31,386 nt of DNA, from IMG/VR virus record IMGVR_UViG_3300034061_001956, positions 1 through 31,386 of that record. The stretch is one strand, 5' to 3'. The notes beneath the pieces are model-generated. The model saw only the letters and a program-made list of their open reading frames with translations. It made no database searches and was not told the DNA's origin. This document shows, piece after piece, positions 25,380-31,386 of this stretch (positions are counted from its first letter, which is position 1; each line of letters starts with the position of its first letter). The position numbers were made by a program, and so were the translations under genes. Origin of the DNA: a virus.

Positions 25380-28300
25380 TTATCCTAATTTTTTCACTGT
25401 TAATCTAGGTGGTGTACTATTACTAGTAATTGTTGTAATATTTGCATTTGATGGATTAACTAATACTCTATAATATCCTGGTGTAGAAATATATTCAACT
25501 AATGTACCAGTTACGGTTTGATCATTAGTACCTTCAACCGATTTGTAATCATTGAATAAAGAAACCAATGTAAATACACCTCCGGTACTAGTACCAGTTG
25601 CTAATTTAATTAAAATATCAACGTCAGCACCCAATCCGCTTAAATATATTTGCGTAATAAATTCATAATATCCAGGTTGTTTTATATAAACAGCTGCAGT
25701 TGTTAAACCGGCATCAACTAATTCAAAACTAGCTACTGCAGTATTATAATCATTCGTATTAAATCTAATATTATTATCTACACTATTCGTTAACGTTACG
25801 CCATTGATACTATTTGAAAATCTTGCAACAGGCATTCCAAAATACGATGACGTCATTGCATGCGATGCAGTTACTGCAAAAGATGATGTTCCAAACAATG
25901 AACCCGTTAATGACCCCGTAATAAAACTAGCCGTTACATGTGTGAACGAAGCGGTTGCAATTGAAATTAAACTTCCTGATATTGAATTCAAATTAGCAAA
26001 ACTACTAGTAATTGTTGAAAACTGCGCTAATGATCCAGAAATGCTACCGGTAATGCCCAAACTAGCGCTAACATATCCGACTAAACTACCGGTAATATTT
26101 CCTTTTAAAGATCCTGTTATCGATACAAAGTCTGCTTCTGTACCAACAATATTACCCGTAACATTACCCGTTAAATTACCTACAACGGCTGTAACAGAAA
26201 TATTTGGAACTGCCAATGTATTTGTATTTGGATTATATTCAAACCCAGTGTCTGCTTTAAGACTACTAGGTCCGGTATTATTTGTTGTAAATATTACAAA
26301 ACGATTTGCATTTGTTGAATCTAATTCTATTTGAGCATTTCCGGCATTAGTTGCATACGATGCTGTACCATTCAATGATCCAGACAACGATCCCGTAAAT
26401 AAACCATGAATTTGTCCCGTATAATTTGGAGTGGATAATGAGCCACTAAATGTTTTTAATTGTGCAATACTTGAACTAAATGAAGCAGAATCTAAAGGAT
26501 AATTATTTATATTCAATGCTAAACTAGCGCTAAATGATGCTGAATCTAATAAGTATGAATTATAATTATTTACTATGCTTGAACTAAATGAAGCCGAATC
26601 TAATAAGTATTTATTATAGTTATTTACTATGCTTGAGCTAAACGATGCCGAATTGAGCAAATACGTATTATAATTATTTACTATGCTTGAACTAAATGAA
26701 GCCGAATCTAATAAATATGTAGTTTGATTTGCGGCAATACTAGAACTAAATGATGCAGAATTGAGCAAATATGTAGTTTGATTTGCAGCAATGCTTGAAC
26801 TAAACGAAGCCGAATCTAATAAGTATGAATTATAATTGTTTACTATGCTTGAACTAAATGACGCAGAATTTAATAAATAGGTATTGTAATTGTTTACTAT
26901 GCTTGAACTAAATGATGCAGAATCTAATAAATATGATGTTTGATTTGCAGCAATACTTGCACTAAATGATGCTGAATTTAATAAGTATGTAGTTTGGTTT
27001 CCAGCAATACTTGCGCTGAATGATGCTGAATTTAATAAATACGTAGTTTGATTTGCGGCAATGCTTGAGCTAAATGATGCTGAATTTAATAAGTATGTAG
27101 TTTGGTTTCCGGCAATACTTGCACTAAATGACGCAGAATCTAAAAGATAACTACTATTAATTGACGCAGTTGATGAATACAAACTAGCAGTAAATGCACT
27201 AAAAGATGCGGTAGGTAAAAATTCAGGTGTTACTGATATTGTTAAAGTTTTAGTCCCTGGATTAGTTGTTAATGAAATATCATTTCCTGCAGTGATAGTC
27301 ATTGTATCGGTAGCATTCGCAGCTACAATACTACTTTGTCCAGTTACTGCAAATGTTGTAAATGAACTTCCCGAATAAACTCCCGACCCTGATACATTCC
27401 CATATAATGCAGATGATGCGGTATAATATAATTGTCCGGTCCCGGTATCAATTACAACTACATTGTTTAAATTTTGTTGAGTTGTTGCAGGAACAAATAA
27501 ACTACTAGTAACTGTTAAATTACCATTAACGGTTTGGCTACCCAATACATTTACAGAGCCGGTAATAGCTACATTTCCTAAAAATTTATGCGGCAAATTT
27601 GAATTTGCTACATACGTTATGCCTTGTTGCTGAATTGGGTCTTCTTCAATATAGCCTGTATATATTATAGGAGATATTATATCATTAGCTTCTAGATTAT
27701 TAAATACGTTAACGCCTGTAAATGTATTAGAACCAGTTGTTGCAACTGAGCCGCTAAATACTTCTAATGCTGTTGATCTATTAGCAAATGATGCCGAATC
27801 ATTTTGATATGATGCAGTGAATGATGTAAATTGAATTTCGCTAGCATATGATGTATCTAAACTAGAACTAAAAGATTCTAATGCTGAAATTCTAGTAGAA
27901 TTAGATGCAGAAACATTTAAGAAACTACTACTTAATATCGCAACACTAGAACTATTAATTATTATGTTTGCAGCAAATGATGCTGAATTTGTTACGAGAT
28001 TAGCAATTCCAGAACTAAATGATGCCGATGTTGATAAATAACTAGATGATAATGTTGCAATACTAGAACTATTAATAATGATTCTAGATGCAAATGATGC
28101 TGAATCAATTAAATAATTGTTTTGATTCGTAATAATGCTTGAACTAAATGATGCAGAATCTAATAAATATGATGTTTGATTTGCAGCAATACTTGCACTA
28201 TTTGTAGTAATTCTAGATGCAAATGATGCTGAATTATTTAAAAAGCTTCCACTTAATAAAGCAATACTAGAACTATTTGCAGTAATTCTCGTATCGAATG

Positions 28301-28619
28301 ATGCTGAATCTACATAATACGTAAATGGACTACCAGTAATTTCATAATTAGTTCCATTTGTATTTATAATGATATTTGGGCCTGCAACTAAACTTACATA
28401 TGAAGCAGTAATTGCACGATTTGACCAACTTGAAGTCCCTTGTAGTGATGCTGTTACGCCTTGGGTAACAATCATTGACCCGGTAATTTTCATTGACCCG
28501 GTTAATTGTACTGATTCAGTGACTGCACCAGTAAATATATCATATAAATCTGATACGAAACTTGCTGATATCAAACCTCCAGCAACGATTTGCGCACGGT
28601 TCGTTGACAATTTGCCCAT
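25380..28619 (-). CDS. Large repeat-rich tail fibre with C1q/TNF-like tip
   Basis: The product is 1079 aa and contains almost no Cys. Residues about 1-75 hold GS-rich motifs (TGSMKITGSMIVTQG). Residues about 78-230 are degenerate repeats of SASF/NSSSIA units. Residues about 235-475 include a non-repeat region (GSNTFTGVNVF). Residues about 475-720 are a tandem array with an 18-residue period (YLLDSASFSSSI, then AANQT or VNNYN). Residues about 730-930 carry GSLxG repeats (ITGSLKGNITGSL, GSLSGSLNGTASYATN). Residues about 935-1079 are a beta-rich module (PGYYEFITQIYLSG, then PGYYRVLV) like a C1q/TNF or fibre-tip jelly roll. This is a long trimeric fibre probably used for host recognition. The gene follows gp6, where T4 instead has baseplate genes. 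A promoter-like element and AAAGGA precede the ATG. Confidence 0.88.
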   Translation of the reverse strand: MGKLSTNRAQIVAGGLISASFVSDLYDIFTGAVTESVQLTGSMKITGSMIVTQGVTASLQGTSSWSNRAITASYVSLVAGPNIIINTNGTNYEITGSPFTYYVDSASFDTRITANSSSIALLSGSFLNNSASFASRITTNSASIAANQTSYLLDSASFSSSIITNQNNYLIDSASFASRIIINSSSIATLSSSYLSTSASFSSGIANLVTNSASFAANIIINSSSVAILSSSFLNVSASNSTRISALESFSSSLDTSYASEIQFTSFTASYQNDSASFANRSTALEVFSGSVATTGSNTFTGVNVFNNLEANDIISPIIYTGYIEEDPIQQQGITYVANSNLPHKFLGNVAITGSVNVLGSQTVNGNLTVTSSLFVPATTQQNLNNVVVIDTGTGQLYYTASSALYGNVSGSGVYSGSSFTTFAVTGQSSIVAANATDTMTITAGNDISLTTNPGTKTLTISVTPEFLPTASFSAFTASLYSSTASINSSYLLDSASFSASIAGNQTTYLLNSASFSSSIAANQTTYLLNSASFSASIAGNQTTYLLNSASFSASIAANQTSYLLDSASFSSSIVNNYNTYLLNSASFSSSIVNNYNSYLLDSASFSSSIAANQTTYLLNSASFSSSIAANQTTYLLDSASFSSSIVNNYNTYLLNSASFSSSIVNNYNKYLLDSASFSSSIVNNYNSYLLDSASFSASLALNINNYPLDSASFSSSIAQLKTFSGSLSTPNYTGQIHGLFTGSLSGSLNGTASYATNAGNAQIELDSTNANRFVIFTTNNTGPSSLKADTGFEYNPNTNTLAVPNISVTAVVGNLTGNVTGNIVGTEADFVSITGSLKGNITGSLVGYVSASLGITGSISGSLAQFSTITSSFANLNSISGSLISIATASFTHVTASFITGSLTGSLFGTSSFAVTASHAMTSSYFGMPVARFSNSINGVTLTNSVDNNIRFNTNDYNTAVASFELVDAGLTTAAVYIKQPGYYEFITQIYLSGLGADVDILIKLATGTSTGGVFTLVSLFNDYKSVEGTNDQTVTGTLVEYISTPGYYRVLVNPSNANITTITSNSTPPRLTVKKLG
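26470..27160 (-). repeat. 54-bp tandem repeat array, about 13 units
   Basis: In-frame units of exactly 54 bp (for example the ctaaa core at 26476 and again at 26530) encode the 18-residue fibre repeat. Units alternate between two or three variants (VNNYN against AANQT or AGNQT), so the array looks homogenised by unequal recombination. Confidence 0.85.
27930..28390 (-). repeat. Degenerate repeat array in the fibre shaft
   Basis: Older-looking copies of the same SASF/SSSI units as in the main array, with variable spacing, encode residues about 78-230 of the fibre. They retain the Ser-Ala-Ser-Phe core but have diverged more than the 54-bp units. Confidence 0.65.
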
Positions 28620-28639
28620 GATAAATGATCCTTTTTTTG

Positions 28640-28648
28640 TATAAATAT
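28640..28648 (-). promoter_or_regulatory. ATATTTATA element, copy 6
   Basis: The element lies 20 bases before the ATG of the 1079-aa fibre gene, in the 33-base gap after gp6. It is followed by CAAAAAAAGG, which may supply the ribosome-binding site. Confidence 0.55.
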
Positions 28649-28652
28649 GGAA

Positions 28653-30533
28653 TTAGTAATTAATTACCCGTCCTTTTATATCTTTATCAGGAAACTTAAC
28701 TTCAAAGATACTAGGATCTAATGAAGGATAAATAACTCCACTTTTTGTAGCCGCAGCTAAATCATATACATTACCTGAATAATTCAATGCAGTATCATAT
28801 AAATTATTAAACGTTACATTTACTACAGATTGTACTCCTTTAACATTTCCTAGTAAATTTGTAACATCAGATTTCATAACTGGTTGATTGATTTGCCATC
28901 GATCGATATTGAAATGATTTTTAAGTGCATCAATACATTTTAATAAAACTTCATTGCTATTATAATTAGATAATACTGTTATTTCAAATTGTATACCAAT
29001 ATTAATTATAAATGCATCTTTAATGTTTATTGCATCAGTTAATATACGATAATGATTTAAATAATTTTTTAAATTTTCTTTAACTGCTTGATTAAGTGCA
29101 GTAAGTTGTTTGTTTTGATTGAATCCTAAAATATACAAATTCATTGCTAATGGATTTGCAATTCTAGTTTGTTCAAATTCTTGTTGTGAAATTTGATCGT
29201 CAGGAACAATATATGCTTTTGCAACACTACCAAATTTTGCTGGCATTGAATAAGCACGAATAATATAATCATCTCGTGTTACTAAACGATTCTGTGTAGC
29301 AAAATTTCCTAATGCATTATTTTTAATATCTTCTAATGTATCTGCAGTTTTTGCACCAGTTGCTGGGTTAACATTTGTGGCTGCTACCGTAGATTTAATA
29401 AATGTAGTTGTTCCTACATTAGTACTAGAATTAATATCGTCTGTAAACTGTATAGATACTATATTAGTTAATACGCCTCCAGGCACATTGTCAGCAATAC
29501 CATTACCAACTGTATATGTAACAGTTAGTGTAGTATTTGATGGAGCTTGTCCATATGTTTTAGTATATAGAAAATTTGACGGATCAATATTTACATCTAC
29601 ATTTCTACGCAACGCTGCTAACCCATTTCCTACATTAGTTGGATTTGGAATAATTTCTTGATCATTATTATCAGAAATCCCTGAGCCAAATTGCATTTCT
29701 AAACGATTATCACTACGTAAACGCGTAACAAATCGTTTTGCAGTTTTACGTAATTTTAATAAACTAGGAGAACCCGATCGATATTGTGACAATTCCGGAT
29801 CATTTTCTGCCAAATTTGGAACTTCTTCAAAAATAGTATCTTGTGCTAAGTATGGAACTTCATACCAATTATCTCCATCAGATTCTGTAACAGAAATAAT
29901 TTCAATTATGTTTGATTCTGGTAAAACTACTTTATCATACGCAACAGGATTAGTAAATGTAAATGATGTAGTTTTTACATCGCCAGATACTGCCATTACT
30001 TGTTTTTTCAACAAATAATAAGTTGGTAATTTAGTAGTTGGATCAGATTCATATATTGTTATTTCAGTTGTATCAAATGATGATGAAAAAGAAAAATCAA
30101 TTGAATCCATTGTTCTAAAAATAGATGCACCATTACTTTGTTGAATGCGCATTCCGGGGTTGATTGATAATGCATAATCAAAATCTGGACGTACATTTAC
30201 ACCGGTACCAATGGCAGGAAGTAATTGATATACATCCAATGCAACGTATGCCGGAATAACATTTTTTGGTTGATATCCTAAATTCTTTGCAATATCAAAT
30301 ATATTAGTTCGTTCAGATGCTTGATCTAGTAATGATTCTCGCAAATTAACATCCATGTAATATGATAAAACATCACCTACATATGCCGACATTTCTAAAA
30401 ACAAAGAACCAGGTGCTGATTGATTAAAATCAGTATACGTTGTAGGAAAATACTGTTGTGCAAAATCAATTAGATTTTTTCTAAATTGATTAAAATCTTT
30501 GCCTAAATATGAAATATCTTTTTTTGTTTCCAT
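28653..30533 (-). CDS. 6: Baseplate wedge protein gp6 (baseplate J-like)
   Basis: The product is 626 aa, against 660 in T4. In T4, gp6 forms the iris of the baseplate that changes shape on contraction, paired with gp7 and gp25. The N-terminal region (FNQSAPGSLFLEMSAYVGDVLSYYMD, about 38-63, then RTNIFDIAKNLGYQPK at about 76-91) is the gp6/gpJ wedge signature. The C-terminal half contains AILGN-type beta structure and NRLVTRDDYIIRAYSMPAKFGSVAKAYIV (about 417-446), typical of J-like proteins. The gene lies immediately after gp25, with AAGGA before the ATG at 30533, so the two are probably translated from one transcript, as in T4-like phages. It is followed by the fibre gene and its promoter-like element. 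Confidence 0.94.
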   Translation of the reverse strand: METKKDISYLGKDFNQFRKNLIDFAQQYFPTTYTDFNQSAPGSLFLEMSAYVGDVLSYYMDVNLRESLLDQASERTNIFDIAKNLGYQPKNVIPAYVALDVYQLLPAIGTGVNVRPDFDYALSINPGMRIQQSNGASIFRTMDSIDFSFSSSFDTTEITIYESDPTTKLPTYYLLKKQVMAVSGDVKTTSFTFTNPVAYDKVVLPESNIIEIISVTESDGDNWYEVPYLAQDTIFEEVPNLAENDPELSQYRSGSPSLLKLRKTAKRFVTRLRSDNRLEMQFGSGISDNNDQEIIPNPTNVGNGLAALRRNVDVNIDPSNFLYTKTYGQAPSNTTLTVTYTVGNGIADNVPGGVLTNIVSIQFTDDINSSTNVGTTTFIKSTVAATNVNPATGAKTADTLEDIKNNALGNFATQNRLVTRDDYIIRAYSMPAKFGSVAKAYIVPDDQISQQEFEQTRIANPLAMNLYILGFNQNKQLTALNQAVKENLKNYLNHYRILTDAINIKDAFIINIGIQFEITVLSNYNSNEVLLKCIDALKNHFNIDRWQINQPVMKSDVTNLLGNVKGVQSVVNVTFNNLYDTALNYSGNVYDLAAATKSGVIYPSLDPSIFEVKFPDKDIKGRVINY

Positions 30534-30541
30534 GTTTTTCC

Positions 30542-30991
30542 TTAAGGGGTAACTGTCAATGTTCCAGTTTGATTAACACCCAATGTTAATGTTTTTTCTT
30601 CAGCACTATAAACTGGTCTAAATGTTATTGTAACGATAACATCGTGAATTAAATTAGGATCATCATCTGTTGTTTGTACATCGATGTTCATTAATTCAAT
30701 ATCAGGTAACCATTGATTGATTGGGTCTGTTATATATTCAACAATATCTTGTTTTATTTCGGATGTATTTGGTTGAAATATAATTTTTAATAAATCTGTG
30801 CCAAATGTTGGCAACATTACGCGTTCGCCCTTTCGAGTCAACAACAATGTTTTTAATTTAGCAAATTCTTGTTCAATACTAGTATATGTTGAATCAAATA
30901 CAACGTTGCCATTTGCGCCTAATGAAATGCCTAAAGTAGCTACGTTAGTTGTTCGAATAACATCAGCAGCAGTGACAACTTGATATCCCAT
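30542..30991 (-). CDS. 25: Baseplate wedge protein gp25
   Basis: The product is 149 aa, against 132 in T4 gp25. This small lysozyme-fold protein without enzymatic activity links the sheath to the baseplate wedge. The family core LTRKGERVMLPTFGTDL (51-67) is complete; the arginine-glycine-glutamate and phenylalanine-glycine parts are the usual signature. The C-terminal strands (DVIVTITFRPV, then LTLGVNQTGTLTVTP) are slightly longer than in T4. The ATG at 30991 overlaps the TAA of the upstream gene (TAATG) and has AAAGG six bases before it. gp6 follows after eight bases. Confidence 0.95.
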   Translation of the reverse strand: MGYQVVTAADVIRTTNVATLGISLGANGNVVFDSTYTSIEQEFAKLKTLLLTRKGERVMLPTFGTDLLKIIFQPNTSEIKQDIVEYITDPINQWLPDIELMNIDVQTTDDDPNLIHDVIVTITFRPVYSAEEKTLTLGVNQTGTLTVTP

Positions 30992-31386
30992 TACATACCT
31001 TTCTTCTTGTTAATTGCTTTCATTAATGCTGAATAATCTCGAGTCATTGCTTGTTGTACTTCTTGTGGAACTTCAAATGTTTTACCTGTCTCAGGATCTT
31101 CCATTATCTTTGGTGCTGTAGGTGCAACACCCATTGCTTCGCGCATATTTTGTCGCATTGTTCCGAAATTAACTGCATTTTGCGAATTCATTTTAATTTC
31201 TTCCATACCTTCATTCATTAAATCTCGAAAACTATTCATTGCTAATGGTTCTTGTTCATGTAAACTATCCGTTTCATTTAACACAGAAGCCCATTTATTA
31301 TCATTGAATTGTACTTTTGATTTTTTAGAAGATTCTGTAACAGTTTTTCTTTGCACGGGAACGTGTGCTATGCTTTTAAGATCTGC
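30991..31386 (-). CDS. Partial unknown protein, 5' end beyond the window
   Basis: The frame is open to the right edge, so the start is probably outside. The GTG at 31356 is a possible internal start but has no Shine-Dalgarno. About 131 residues are visible, hydrophilic and helical, with Met/Asn/Glu-rich stretches (NSFRDLMNEGMEEIKMNSQNAVNFGTM, split here as a description of about 41-67 counted from the GTG). The end is basic (INKKKGM). No family is recognised. It is translationally coupled to gp25 (TAATG overlap), so it is probably expressed with the baseplate genes. It could be a small head, neck or baseplate accessory protein. Confidence 0.7.
   Translation of the reverse strand, partial: ADLKSIAHVPVQRKTVTESSKKSKVQFNDNKWASVLNETDSLHEQEPLAMNSFRDLMNEGMEEIKMNSQNAVNFGTMRQNMREAMGVAPTAPKIMEDPETGKTFEVPQEVQQAMTRDYSALMKAINKKKGM

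Noticed and set aside
25804-26334. 176-codon open frame on the plus strand
   Set aside because: It lies wholly within the repeat-rich fibre gene in antisense. Its length is explained by the low-complexity Ser/Thr/Gly codons of that gene; no start signal or family motif supports it.
26470-27160. Regular repeats as a possible CRISPR array
   Set aside because: The whole 54-bp period is conserved and in frame, with no variable spacers; it is coding repeat.
1-31386. Stop-codon reassignment as in some large gut phages
   Set aside because: TAA, TAG (24200) and TGA (16093, 8668, 14184) all end clear genes at the expected place.
1-31386. tRNA genes or insertion sequences
   Set aside because: No cloverleaf-like or transposase sequence was seen; nearly all of the window is occupied by minus-strand genes.

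Overview
The window is a contiguous piece of a large T4-like (contractile-tailed) phage genome. Every supportable gene lies on the minus strand, so the genes are read from the right edge to the left edge. Coding density is very high: most neighbours overlap or sit within a few bases, and only one non-coding gap exceeds 100 bp (12747-12924). The base composition is clearly AT-rich (not counted). TAA, TAG and TGA all end genes, so there is no sign of stop-codon recoding. A Bacteroidota host, perhaps marine, is an inference. It rests on a flavobacterial-looking signal peptide (1524-1904), the AT-rich composition, and fibre repeats of the GS-rich type that I associate with environmental phages.

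Layout in transcription order. (1) 31386-16093, tail and baseplate: a partial unknown gene, baseplate wedge gp25, baseplate wedge gp6, a repeat-rich fibre of 1079 aa, a DNRLRE-like protein, a small structural protein, a 1193-aa gp7-like baseplate protein with an inserted lectin-like domain, and three further virion proteins, two of which share a C-terminal domain. (2) 16090-13411, an overlapping three-gene cassette: a kinase-like protein, a protein with MORN-like repeats, and an M15-like metallopeptidase. The first and third begin with near-identical 10-residue leaders ending in Glu that look like T4 capsid-targeting sequences. (3) 13407-8668, DNA metabolism: a T7-type endonuclease I (Holliday junction resolvase), a gp61-like TOPRIM primase with a degenerate zinc domain, and a single-chain Mre11-Rad50 (gp47-gp46) fusion. 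(4) 8643-3827: a large fibre-like protein, then a fusion of an NMNAT-like nucleotidyltransferase with a polynucleotide-ligase-like domain. (5) 3797-1: a low-complexity-linker protein, a Cys-rich small protein, two membrane or exported coiled-coil proteins, and the large terminase gp17, which runs off the left edge.

Six short intergenic gaps carry the same element (ATATTTATA on the coding strand) 14-25 bases before a start codon, and a seventh lies inside a gene. This is a good candidate for the phage's late promoter. One copy lies in the loop of a hairpin terminator. The two strongest leads for new biology are the cassette of putatively packaged effector proteins (13411-16090) and the nucleotidyltransferase-ligase fusion (3827-5830). 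All assignments come from reading motifs; no search or structure prediction was run.
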